DNA of 38,266 nt from DAISJD01 sp036821645 (GTDB taxonomy: Bacteria > Pseudomonadota > Alphaproteobacteria > ATCC43930 > CGMCC-115725). Made by a program: the position numbers and the translations under genes. The notes under the pieces are model-generated. The model was not told the origin of the DNA and did not search any database. It was given only the letters and a program-made list of their open reading frames with translations. Shown piece after piece: positions 16,641 through 24,620 of the stretch; position 1 is the first letter of the stretch, and the number at the start of each line of letters is the position of its first letter. The stretch spans positions 1 to 38,266 of the forward strand of contig DAISJD010000016.1 of the NCBI GenBank assembly GCA_036821645.1, written 5' to 3'.

Positions 16641-16958
16641 ATGTCTGTTGTCTCGTCTCACACAAAATTTCCTGTCTCAACTCCCTTTTCTGACGGCATG
16701 GCCTGCTTTGCTGTGCGGGCAGCCCACGATCCTGGGGTTTTGCCGCGTCTCTTGGAACCCTTTGCCAAGCGCGGGCTTGTGCCCCATGCGGTCAAGATGC
16801 GCCAATGGGGGGATGAATCCGGGTTGTTGATCGAGATTCAGGTGGGAAATCTCACCCAGGATGCGATTGCCTCAATCGCGCAAAGGTTGCGTGAACAGAT
16901 TGCCGTCGATCGGGTTCTGGTCACGGCGCTCGTCGGTGGGATGGCGGTGCAGTCATGA
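16641..16958 (+). CDS. Small ACT-domain protein
   Basis: A 105-residue protein made of one ACT-like domain (about residues 18-98): MACFAVRAAHDPGVLPRLLEPFAKRG, then LVPHAVKMRQW and the strand LLIEIQVGNL. ACT domains bind amino acids and regulate biosynthetic enzymes; the closest resemblance I see is to small regulatory subunits of acetolactate synthase (IlvM/IlvH), but there is no large subunit here. AAGAGG precedes the ATG at 16641. The last codons overlap the cimA start (ATGA), so the two are translationally coupled and this protein may sense isoleucine or another end product for CimA. That partnership is inference. Confidence 0.7.
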   Translation: MSVVSSHTKFPVSTPFSDGMACFAVRAAHDPGVLPRLLEPFAKRGLVPHAVKMRQWGDESGLLIEIQVGNLTQDAIASIAQRLREQIAVDRVLVTALVGGMAVQS

Positions 16959-18535
16959 CCCGGATCACGCTCTATGATACGACCCTGCGCGATGGGGCCC
17001 AAACCATGGGGGTCGATTTCTCTCTGGCCGACAAGCGGGCGATCGCCTTGGCACTCGATGGGCTCGGCATCGATTTGATCGAAGCCGGATGGCCCGGCGC
17101 AAACCCTGCGGATTCTGCGTTTTTCGCCGATTTACCCCCGTTGCGCCAGGCGCGTTTTGCTGCCTTTGGCATGACCCGCCGGGCGGGGCAGCGCGCCGCT
17201 GACGATCCGGGCTTGGCGAGCCTACTGGCGACGGGCACGCCGCTTGTCTGCATCGTGGCCAAGACATCGGCCTTTCATGTGCGCACGGCGCTTGACATCG
17301 AACAGGCGGAGGCGTTGGCCATGATCACCGAATCGGTCGCCCATCTCGTGGCGGCGGGGCGCACGGTTTTGGTCGATGCCGAACATTATTTCGATGGCTA
17401 TCTGGAAGATCCCGCCTTCAGCCGCGCCTGTGTTGCGGCGGCGGTGACAGCGGGGGCACGGTGGGTGGTCCTGTGCGATACGAATGGCGGTCGTCTGCCC
17501 CATGAGATCGCGGCGGTCGTCGGCGACACCTGCGCCTTGTTGGGCGGTGGCGAGCGGATCGGGATCCATTGCCATGACGATACGGGGCATGCGGTTGCCA
17601 ATTCCATCGCTGCCGTGCGGGCCGGTGCCCGTCAGGTTCAAGGCACGTTGAACGGTCTGGGCGAACGCTGCGGCAATGCCAATCTCATCACCCTGTTACC
17701 GACCTTGATGGTGAAACTCGGCTATGAGACGGGGGTGAAACCGGAAGATCTCGCCCAGTTGACGGCCCTATCGCGGTTGGTGGACGAACGGCTCAACAGG
17801 GCCCCGAACCGCCATGCCCCTTATGTCGGCAGCGCCGCCTTCGCCCATAAGGCGGGATTGCATATTTCCGCCCTGGGGCGCGACAGCAGGGCCTATGAAC
17901 ATATCGATCCGGCGGTGATCGGCAATGAACGCCAAATCCTGGTTTCCGATCAGGCGGGGCGTGCGACCCTATTGTGGCGGTTGGGGGAAATGGGGATCCA
18001 CCTCGATCCAGAAGATCGCGCGGTTGCGGTCTTGTTGGCCCATGTCAAACACCAGGAGGCATCCGGTTATGCCTATGACGGGGCGGCCGCCAGTTTCGAG
18101 TTGGCGATGCGGCGTCTTTTGGGACGGATGCCGGCCGCACCCTTTCGCCTCGATCGATTTCAAGTGGTCGATGAACGCCGCATCCGGCCCGACGGTGCGA
18201 TCGAAACCGTGTCCGAGGCCACGGTCGAAGTGGAGATCGACGGTGCCCCCGTGCTGGTGGTGGCGCGGGGCGATGGGCCGGTCAATGCCCTGGATACGGC
18301 CCTGCGCGAGGCCCTGGTCCCCCATTATCCGATCCTGGCCGAGGTCCGATTGAGCGATTACAAGGTCAGGATTCTGACGCCCGAAGACGGCACGCGTGCC
18401 GTGACGCGGGTGATGATCGAAAGCCGCGATCGGGCGGGCAATCGTTGGTCTACGGTGGGTGTGGCGGCCAACGTGATCGACGCCTCTTATCGCGCCTTGG
18501 AAGATAGTCTGATCCATCGCCTGATCCGGGGATGA
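16955..18535 (+). CDS. cimA: (R)-citramalate synthase
   Basis: A 526-residue enzyme of the isopropylmalate/citramalate synthase family that condenses pyruvate with acetyl-CoA, the first step of the threonine-independent route to isoleucine. The TIM barrel starts with YDTTLRDGAQTMG (7-19), the metal ligands are seen in IHCHDDTGHAVANS, and GLGERCGNANL follows. The C-terminal LeuA-type regulatory domain is at about 385-520 (SDYKVRILTPEDGTRAVTRV). The choice of CimA over LeuA rests on overall length and on the DGAQ rather than DGEQ motif. The ATG overlaps the stop of the ACT gene. A hairpin follows the stop codon. Confidence 0.92.
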   Translation: MTRITLYDTTLRDGAQTMGVDFSLADKRAIALALDGLGIDLIEAGWPGANPADSAFFADLPPLRQARFAAFGMTRRAGQRAADDPGLASLLATGTPLVCIVAKTSAFHVRTALDIEQAEALAMITESVAHLVAAGRTVLVDAEHYFDGYLEDPAFSRACVAAAVTAGARWVVLCDTNGGRLPHEIAAVVGDTCALLGGGERIGIHCHDDTGHAVANSIAAVRAGARQVQGTLNGLGERCGNANLITLLPTLMVKLGYETGVKPEDLAQLTALSRLVDERLNRAPNRHAPYVGSAAFAHKAGLHISALGRDSRAYEHIDPAVIGNERQILVSDQAGRATLLWRLGEMGIHLDPEDRAVAVLLAHVKHQEASGYAYDGAAASFELAMRRLLGRMPAAPFRLDRFQVVDERRIRPDGAIETVSEATVEVEIDGAPVLVVARGDGPVNALDTALREALVPHYPILAEVRLSDYKVRILTPEDGTRAVTRVMIESRDRAGNRWSTVGVAANVIDASYRALEDSLIHRLIRG

Positions 18536-18542
18536 GGGGCGC

Positions 18543-18581
18543 GTAGGATCGGTGTCGGGGGCGATTGTGGGCCGATCCTAC
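18543..18581 (+). other. Hairpin after cimA
   Basis: GTAGGATCGG (18543-18552) pairs perfectly with CCGATCCTAC (18572-18581). There is no T run after it, so it is a possible but not canonical terminator or an RNA 3'-end stabiliser. Confidence 0.45.
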
Positions 18582-18584
18582 CAA

Positions 18585-18770
18585 TAAAAATAGATTTATA
18601 ATTTAATATATTATGTATATGTAAATTTTTTGTTTTATTTAAATAAAATTTTAACTATAGGTTAAAATAATGCGAGAAATTTTTTAATCATGTAATTTTA
18701 AATTTATTATTTATGATCGGGGATTTAATTATTTATCATTCTTATTGATATGCTGTTTTAATTTAGTAAT
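18585..18770. other. Strongly AT-rich intergenic block
   Basis: About 185 bp made almost wholly of A and T, in clear contrast to the GC-rich flanks. It contains a perfect 16-bp palindrome, TTTTATTTAAATAAAA at 18633-18648. It lies upstream of the secreted HExxE protein and probably holds its promoter; such blocks often attract nucleoid silencers, which is inference here. Confidence 0.6.
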
Positions 18771-18812
18771 GTGGAAGCGGCCGACATAAGAAAATAAGAG
18801 GGGGGGATAAAG

Positions 18813-19832
18813 ATGCTCAAAATCGCGCAATGGGTGGCGATGGTCGCGCTCGCGTATGTCTTGGCGCAGCCAGCTCTGGCGGAAACCCGCCCGATGGTGG
18901 TGACCAATCACGATCTCGCCATGGCTAAATCGGCGCAGAATATCGTGTTGAAGACGATGCCGCCGGTCGGTCAATCGTCTCAGAAATTCTTTGCCCTGAA
19001 GGGCAGCGACCCGTTGAAGAAAATGGAGCGAGCAAAGACGGCAAGATCTATCAACCAGTTTGACGATCCGGTGCCGCCCGGTTCATCCGTTCGGCAATTG
19101 ATCGATCATGGCGGCCCGCGCATGACCGGGACGCAATTCAATATGGTCTTTGTCAATCAGCCGGAAAGTCATTGGGGCAATATTAGACAGTTCATCTACG
19201 ATCTGGCTCATTCCGATCTCTATAATATGATGCAACAGTATGTGTTGAGTGGACCTAACCCGTTCAATATAATCTACAATATTGAAGGCGATACGGGGCC
19301 GGGTTTTCAATATTCGATGTCCTTCAGACGGTCTGTGATTTTTGATTTTCAAATTCGCTCCTTGGCCTATGCTTCGCAGAAGGCGCAGGTTTTCGGTGGC
19401 GGATATAATAATGCGGTTGCAGTCTTTATTCCGGAAGGGGTCACAGTCTGTATGGATTTCGCACAGACCAACTGCTACACGCCGAGCGATCCCAGTACGA
19501 CGAAATTCTGCGGTTATCATGGGTCGTTCGACGCTAGCGATCTCGGCCATATCGTCTATGCCGCTTTACCTTATGCCGGGGTTGCGGGTTGCAATTACGG
19601 CTCGCCCTTCCGGGTAGATTCGCAATACACGGTCTTATCGCACGAGTTATTCGAACTCTTGACCGATCCGGACCTCAATGCTTGGTACGATGCCGACGGC
19701 CAGGAAATTGCCGATAAATGCAATGTCGATATGGCATTTCTCGTGCTCAACACTACCTATTACTACATACAGCGGGAATATTCCAATCAGGCGCAAGCCT
19801 GTGCTACCGCCTTGTCCCATCCCATTCCATAA
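18813..19832 (+). CDS. Secreted HExxE protein resembling EXORDIUM/phi-1 family
   Basis: A 339-residue exported protein with a signal peptide ending ALA at about residue 23. The C-terminal half has CGYHGSF (233-239), a VLSHELFELLTDP segment (H277, E278, E281) and NAWYDADGQEIADKC (289-303). The arrangement HELxELxTxP, NAWY, EIxDxC is shared with plant phosphate-induced/EXORDIUM proteins and some bacterial secreted proteins. The HExxE looks like a metallopeptidase-type motif, with E298 or D301 as a possible third ligand. Six Cys (213, 221, 233, 260, 303, 330) could form three disulfides. A G-rich ribosome site precedes the ATG. The upstream DNA is very AT-rich and codon use is less GC-biased than neighbours, which hints at transfer. 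Function is unknown. Confidence 0.65.
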   Translation: MLKIAQWVAMVALAYVLAQPALAETRPMVVTNHDLAMAKSAQNIVLKTMPPVGQSSQKFFALKGSDPLKKMERAKTARSINQFDDPVPPGSSVRQLIDHGGPRMTGTQFNMVFVNQPESHWGNIRQFIYDLAHSDLYNMMQQYVLSGPNPFNIIYNIEGDTGPGFQYSMSFRRSVIFDFQIRSLAYASQKAQVFGGGYNNAVAVFIPEGVTVCMDFAQTNCYTPSDPSTTKFCGYHGSFDASDLGHIVYAALPYAGVAGCNYGSPFRVDSQYTVLSHELFELLTDPDLNAWYDADGQEIADKCNVDMAFLVLNTTYYYIQREYSNQAQACATALSHPIP

Positions 19833-19838
19833 GGGGGC

Positions 19839-19881
19839 ATGGACCGAAGGCCCTCGGCTTGCCGGGGGGCCTTCGGTCCAT
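19839..19881. other. Long perfect hairpin between convergent genes
   Basis: A 15-bp perfect stem (19839-19853 with 19867-19881) with a 13-nt loop lies between the stop codons of the secreted HExxE gene and the convergent GNAT gene. Neither strand has a T run next to it, yet its place suggests a shared terminator or RNA-end structure. Confidence 0.6.
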
Positions 19882-19891
19882 CGGCGCGATC

Positions 19892-20761
19892 TTAGGGCGT
19901 GAAGAAGACGATCCCGTAATCGCCGATCGCGGTAAATCCGAGGCTTTCATAGACCCGTTGGGCCGGATGATTATGCTGATCCGTGAACAGGATCGCGGTA
20001 TCGACCCCTTGATTGCGGGCGTGGAGCAAGGCGCCTGCGACCGTGATCTTCGCGTAGCCGCGATTGCGGTTTTCCGGGGGGGTGAAAACGCCGCCCACCT
20101 GGACCATATCCGGCAGGCGGGCATTGAAGGCGGCCATGGCGACGGGCGCCCCATCCACGGTCAAAAGGAAATGATCCCCCGCCTGTTCGGCGATGACCAA
20201 CCCGTCTCGGGCCGCATGGCGGGTGGCGGGCGTGTCGATCTGACCCAGGGCCTCGCCCAAATAGGCCATTTGTTGATCGAGGAGCCAGCTAAAATCACCC
20301 GCCTCTATCGGTCTTACCCGATGGGCGGGCACGGTGGGCAGCGGCGGCTCGATCACCTGATCGAGGGCGAGGCGATAGAGGATTTCCCGATGGCAGGTTC
20401 GGGTCGGCGTGTCTTTGAAACCGAGGGCCGTCTGGGCGGCGGTGACCTGATCCCACGGGCCGAAGAGACCCGCAACCCCCCGCCCGGAGGCCGCCGCCGT
20501 GGCGGCGGCGAGACTGCCGGTCGGATCATCGGGGTCTTGCAGGAACAGAACCCCATTCCAGTAATGGGCGGCGACCCCGACCAAGGCCCCGTTCAAAAAC
20601 CGGCCGCCATAAACCCCGCAGAACGGCACATCGCCACCCGCAAGACCGGAACGCCGCAGATTCGCGCGCAGGATCATGGAACTGGCCGCATGGTCGGCCA
20701 AAAACGCCTCAACCATGGCGGCGTCTGCGGGCTGCAACAGGCGGATCGCGGTGTTTGTCAT
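19892..20761 (-). CDS. GNAT-family N-acetyltransferase
   Basis: A 289-residue protein with a clear C-terminal GNAT domain (about residues 150-289): VQVGGVFTPPENRNRGYAK holds the acetyl-CoA-binding (R/Q)xxGxG/A-type loop, and AQRVYESLGFTAIGDYGIVF is the usual last motif. The N-terminal half (about 1-140) may be a degenerate second GNAT-like domain, as in other double-domain members. Substrate is unknown. The gene starts 14 bp after the thioesterase stop on the same strand, so the two likely share a transcript. No strong ribosome site precedes the ATG. Confidence 0.85.
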   Translation of the reverse strand: MTNTAIRLLQPADAAMVEAFLADHAASSMILRANLRRSGLAGGDVPFCGVYGGRFLNGALVGVAAHYWNGVLFLQDPDDPTGSLAAATAAASGRGVAGLFGPWDQVTAAQTALGFKDTPTRTCHREILYRLALDQVIEPPLPTVPAHRVRPIEAGDFSWLLDQQMAYLGEALGQIDTPATRHAARDGLVIAEQAGDHFLLTVDGAPVAMAAFNARLPDMVQVGGVFTPPENRNRGYAKITVAGALLHARNQGVDTAILFTDQHNHPAQRVYESLGFTAIGDYGIVFFTP

Positions 20762-20775
20762 TCTGTTGATCCAAC

Positions 20776-21183
20776 TTACGGGTTGATCGGGACGGATCGG
20801 GGCCGCCCGTGCCCGTCGATCGCAACGAACGTGAAAATCGCCTTGGTCACGCGCACGGAATCATCCGTATCCCGGCCCCGCCGCCAGGCTTCGACGGAAA
20901 TCTTGATCGAGGTGCGACCGACCGACAGGATATCGGCATAGATGCTGACTTCCTCGCCGACATGCACCGGCGATAAAAACGTCATGGCATCGACCGCCAC
21001 CGTGGCGCACCGACCGCGCGCCCGGCGGGCGGCGGCGTTGCCTGCGGCAAGATCCATCTGGGCCATGAGCCAGCCGCCGAAAATATCGCCCGATGGGTTG
21101 GTATCGGACGGCATGGCGATGGTGCGGATCATCGGCATGCTTGCGGGCGGGTGCGGCGACAGGGATTGTTTGTCGTCAGTCAT
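20776..21183 (-). CDS. YciA-type acyl-CoA thioesterase
   Basis: A 135-residue hotdog-fold thioesterase that hydrolyses acyl-CoA to free acid and CoA. The motif IAMPSDTNPSGDIFGGWLMAQMD includes the catalytic-region Asn and Asp, followed by AVDAMTFLSPVHVGEEVSIYADI and VTKAIFTFVAID, all typical of YciA. GGAG lies 9 nt before the ATG. It is the first gene of a likely two-gene unit with the GNAT gene. Substrate preference cannot be read from the sequence. Confidence 0.9.
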   Translation of the reverse strand: MTDDKQSLSPHPPASMPMIRTIAMPSDTNPSGDIFGGWLMAQMDLAAGNAAARRARGRCATVAVDAMTFLSPVHVGEEVSIYADILSVGRTSIKISVEAWRRGRDTDDSVRVTKAIFTFVAIDGHGRPRSVPINP

Positions 21184-21390
21184 GGACCAAATCTCCAGAG
21201 GAAAACCGGGTGCGATCGCAGCGTCTGCTCACTTCTTAACCCAGTCCGGCCTTGGGGTGCATGCAGAATCTGGTCATGCGGGTGATGCGGTGCAATAATG
21301 ACCGTCACGGAGATCTTCCCGCGCCTCGGCCGGGTGACGGTGTGCGGTGCAGGTGGGGTGATCGGTGGTCCGACAGGATGAGGCGATGCC

Positions 21391-21837
21391 TTAGAGATGG
21401 CGGAGTTTTAACCTTCCGCCCCATTTGGCATTCAGATATTCACCGACAAGCCTACGGTGGCAATGGTGGGGTTTGTCCTCCGAACAGAGCAGGCAGCACC
21501 CTTCAAACATTTCAGGATGCAATTGGGCTTCGATTTTTCGTTGTTCCATCAATTTCATAAAAGCGGTTTCAAAGAGGTGCCAGTCGCCTTTATCGCGTTT
21601 GAACGCTTTCAGGATGTCATCGGTCGGTGCCAGAAGGGGGTGGTGGACATACTCCACACCGCAAATTTTTTTTAAGAAATAAGCAAGATCATCGGCCTTT
21701 GCAAATCCAGCCAGTTGCGATGTATTATGAAGGCGAATATCAAATACTTTTTTGATGCCAGATTTGATAAGACGTTCAAAAAAATTTGATGCCGTTGTTT
21801 TGGTAAAACCGATTGTTGCAACGTCGATTTTTTCCAA
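21391..21837 (-). CDS. DUF488 protein, second of a tandem pair
   Basis: A 148-residue DUF488 protein. N-terminal VATIGFTKTTASNFFERLIKSGIKKVFDIR and C-terminal CLLCSEDKPHHCHRRLVGEYL (the C-S-E-x-x-P-x-x-C-H-R signature) define the family, whose function is not established. The start is a TTG at 21837 with GGAGG 9 nt upstream; that ribosome site lies in the last codons of the preceding DUF488 gene, whose stop is only 2 bp away, so translation is coupled. Base composition is more AT-rich than the core neighbours. With its paralogue and an upstream OB-like gene it makes a compact accessory cassette. Confidence 0.85.
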   Translation of the reverse strand: MEKIDVATIGFTKTTASNFFERLIKSGIKKVFDIRLHNTSQLAGFAKADDLAYFLKKICGVEYVHHPLLAPTDDILKAFKRDKGDWHLFETAFMKLMEQRKIEAQLHPEMFEGCCLLCSEDKPHHCHRRLVGEYLNAKWGGRLKLRHL

Positions 21838-21839
21838 TT

Positions 21840-22469
21840 TTACCGTCCTCCAACAAGAGATTTCTGCTGGTCGCGTGGCTTTTCTTCCTCAAAGGCAACT
21901 TTCATTGCCCGATCCCGATAGGCCGCCGCCAGTCGATGTGCCGGTGGATCGAAGAAGTCATCTAGAGTTTTGCCGGATATTGCCATCAATCGGGATTCAA
22001 TCGCTTCGTGATCAATAAGCGAACCACTGCTTAAAATGTGCCGCACACGGACATCGCGTTCATGGAGCGCGCGTCCGACCAGGAGGCACCGATGGCAATC
22101 GAGCGGATCATGTTCGGAACACATCAAGGCAATCCGATAGTCCTTTGCCCCCTTGAGAACCCGTTCAAGCCCGTTTATGAAGTTTTTGCTTTGTGCCATG
22201 CGCTCATAATCGGCTCTCCCGTTCGATAAAAACTGCTTATCTTTCGGACGACCACCCAATGCATCGCCCAGAAAGACATAGGCAATGCGATCGAAGGCAA
22301 GCGCGGGTTTCAGGATATCACGATTAAAGTGCGGCAGATATTCTGAGTAAGGCACCGTCCTGACATCGGCAACTGCCGTGACCGAGGCTTGCTGCAAGAG
22401 TGATAAAAATCGCTCGTGAGACAGGGTGGAATGTCCAATGGTCAGAACTTCAAGGGCCATATCCGCCAA
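21840..22469 (-). CDS. DUF488 protein, first of a tandem pair
   Basis: A 209-residue DUF488 protein. It has VLTIGHSTLSHERFLSLLQQ with VADVRTVPYSEYLPHFN near the N terminus, then ALMCSEHDPLDCHRCLLVGRAL, the family signature with conserved Cys and His. A C-terminal extension of about 50 residues (DDFFDPPAHRLAAAYRDRAM) is absent from its downstream paralogue. The TTG start at 22469 has GGAG 7 nt upstream; an ATG at 22460 is possible but has no such site. The two DUF488 proteins are only distantly alike, so this is not a recent duplication. No activity is established for the family. Confidence 0.85.
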   Translation of the reverse strand: MADMALEVLTIGHSTLSHERFLSLLQQASVTAVADVRTVPYSEYLPHFNRDILKPALAFDRIAYVFLGDALGGRPKDKQFLSNGRADYERMAQSKNFINGLERVLKGAKDYRIALMCSEHDPLDCHRCLLVGRALHERDVRVRHILSSGSLIDHEAIESRLMAISGKTLDDFFDPPAHRLAAAYRDRAMKVAFEEEKPRDQQKSLVGGR

Positions 22470-22613
22470 CTCTGATCTCCATCACCCGATGATCGACGTA
22501 CAATAAGATCCGTCACGAGAGAGGGATCCATTCTAGCGATGGTCCTGCGAGATCACCAGTGTCATTCGCCGCCATTGCGGATCAGTGAAGCGGTGATCAG
22601 GTTGGCTTGGGCC

Positions 22614-23327
22614 TCATAGGAAATAGAGGCCGTTGATTTGGACATAACAAGTGTTGGGAATCTTGACGTATGGACGGCTCAAGCCGAGACGGACATGGAT
22701 CTTCTGGCTGGAATTGGCGGCATGCGCCAGTGCATCAACGCCGCCGCCTGAGAAAAGGCTGAGTGCGGCATCGGCTGGTACCGAAAAGTTATAAGTGTTT
22801 GTTTTTTCAGAAATACGGGCGCGCAGTTTTTCCTGATTTTTTTCATTAGGTTTAGAATAGAAAGAAATTTGGCCCGGCGTAATCGTGATAGAATCAAGCG
22901 AGCAGGTCTGGGTGTTCGCATCAACATATATTTTACCTGTTGACGTTACTTGAAAATTCCCACCGAAAATATCGTTTAAGGATGTTTTGATGCCTGTCCG
23001 AACGGCGTATACAATCTCTGTGTGGGGTAGTTTTTTAATAAGGTTATTGCTTTTATGATGGAAATAAATTCGATCTTCTGTCGCATGCGGAAAAGGAAAA
23101 TCAGGCGGTGGTGTGCTGGCTGCGACCTCAACGATATTGCCAACGTCAAAAAATTTCCCCGGACCGGCAGAGTCGTTGTGCCAAAAACGGGAAGACTCAT
23201 TCTGAGCGGTTGCTCCTTGTGGTTCGGGACGTATCATCCTATTACTGTTTAAATCCCATCCCGCGACACAGAATAAGCTGCCATATCGTGTAACATCGGT
23301 TATAAGAAGCCTATAGATCTCTATCAT
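22614..23327 (-). CDS. Protein resembling the dual-OB-domain family
   Basis: A 237-residue, mostly beta-rich cytoplasmic protein. The N terminus (RYGSLFCVAGWDLNSNRMIRP) and C terminus (VRLGLSRPY then CYVQINGLYFL) recall, from memory, the proteins named dual OB domain-containing, in which two OB folds are predicted to bind nucleic acid. No catalytic motif is visible. It is upstream of and co-directional with the two DUF488 genes (144-bp gap), suggesting one module. The A/T-rich codon use differs from the core genes nearby. No good ribosome site is seen at the ATG. Family call is tentative. Confidence 0.5.
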   Translation of the reverse strand: MIEIYRLLITDVTRYGSLFCVAGWDLNSNRMIRPEPQGATAQNESSRFWHNDSAGPGKFFDVGNIVEVAASTPPPDFPFPHATEDRIYFHHKSNNLIKKLPHTEIVYAVRTGIKTSLNDIFGGNFQVTSTGKIYVDANTQTCSLDSITITPGQISFYSKPNEKNQEKLRARISEKTNTYNFSVPADAALSLFSGGGVDALAHAANSSQKIHVRLGLSRPYVKIPNTCYVQINGLYFL

Positions 23328-23603
23328 TTTTTCGTTTTGTCCTAAGATCGATCAATTTACATCATATTCATTTGTATAGTTTTTCAAGGTAAAAGTAATA
23401 GTTAATTTTACTTCAATTTTTACATAATTTCATGACGTTGTGGCGACCTGCTTATCGAAATCAATCGACCGAAAGAGGGGGGCTTGGTTCCCCCATCCGT
23501 GAGGCACACCTCGCACCCATGGCCGAAACTGTCGGGTCTTTGTCCTTTCGGTCATGACGGCACCCCCCTATGATCGCCGCGTCACGGAGTGAAGGAGGGA
23601 CAG

Positions 23604-24620
23604 GTGTCCACCATACGCCCGATCGCCCTTGTCGGTTACGAGGGGGTTGCCACGTTGGATCTGGTCGGGCCGCTCGATGTGTTCGGGGCGGCCAATGCGG
23701 CCCTTGCGGCGTTGGGTGCCCATGATCGGTATCGGATCGAGATCCTGGCCCCCGACGGGGCCCCGTTTACGAGCGAGCGCGGCCTGACCATGCTGCCCCA
23801 TCGGGCGCTGGGGCCTGGCGAGCCGTTCGATACGATCATCATTCCGGGCGGTCCCGGCCTGCGCGTGCCGGCGATGAACGGGCGGGTTGCGGCCTGGATC
23901 GCGGCCGAGGCCCCTCATACCCGGCGCATTGCCTCGGTCTGTACGGGGCTATACGGGCTTGCGGCGACGGGGTTGCTGGATGGGCGGCGGGCGACGACCC
24001 ATTGGGCCCATGCCAAGGATGCCGCCCGCAAATTCCCGGCCGTGCGGGTCGAGGCGGATGCGATTTTCATCGCCGATGGCCCTTTTTATACCGCCGCCGG
24101 AGTGACGGCCAGCATCGACCTTGCCTTGGCCCTGGTCGAGGCCGATCACGGACCGGCCCTTGCCCTGACCATCGCCCGCGATCTCGTGGTCTATGTCAAA
24201 CGGGACGGCGATCAAACCCAATATTCCGAACCCTTGCGGTTTCAGACCGAGACCAGCAATCGCTTTGCCGATCTCGTGGCCTGGATGCGCAATCATCTCG
24301 GCGATGACCTCACGGTCGAGCGTCTAGCCGAACGGGCTCACCTCAGTCCCCGGCATTTCACCCGCGCCTTTCGCGCTGCCTTCGACACGTCGCCGCGCGA
24401 TTATCTCGAAGCCCTGCGTCTCGAGGCGGCCTTGGATCGGTTGGCGCTGAGCGGGGCTCCGCTTGAGACGATCGCCCATTCCGTCGGGTTCAAAAGCGAG
24501 GATGCGTTTCGGCGCATGTTCGATCGGCGGATGGGCATCCCACCTACCCTTTGGCGTCGGCGTTTTTCCCGACACACTGTTGCCCAGACTCAAAAAGGAA
24601 CCAATCATGCCGACGCATAA
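23604..24620 (+). CDS. GlxA-type AraC-family regulator with DJ-1/PfpI domain
   Basis: A 338-residue regulator. The N-terminal DJ-1/PfpI domain (about residues 5-165) has the nucleophile-elbow Cys in RIASVCTGLYGLAATG followed by RRATTHW. The C-terminal AraC helix-turn-helix pair is at about 225-330 (RAHLSPRHFTRAFRAAF, HSVGFKSEDAFRRMFDRRMG). Such regulators often sense amino-acid-derived or redox ligands, but the ligand here is unknown. The GTG at 23604 is preferred because AAGGAGG lies 5 nt upstream, inside a longer possible frame. A TATGAT at 23569-23574 could be a -10. Its 3' end overlaps the P460-like gene by 14 bp, so the regulator probably shares a transcript with it. Confidence 0.9.
   Translation: MSTIRPIALVGYEGVATLDLVGPLDVFGAANAALAALGAHDRYRIEILAPDGAPFTSERGLTMLPHRALGPGEPFDTIIIPGGPGLRVPAMNGRVAAWIAAEAPHTRRIASVCTGLYGLAATGLLDGRRATTHWAHAKDAARKFPAVRVEADAIFIADGPFYTAAGVTASIDLALALVEADHGPALALTIARDLVVYVKRDGDQTQYSEPLRFQTETSNRFADLVAWMRNHLGDDLTVERLAERAHLSPRHFTRAFRAAFDTSPRDYLEALRLEAALDRLALSGAPLETIAHSVGFKSEDAFRRMFDRRMGIPPTLWRRRFSRHTVAQTQKGTNHADA

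Noticed and set aside
16532..16696. Possible attenuation leader peptide before the ACT gene
   Set aside because: No ribosome site and no cluster of Ile, Leu or Val codons.
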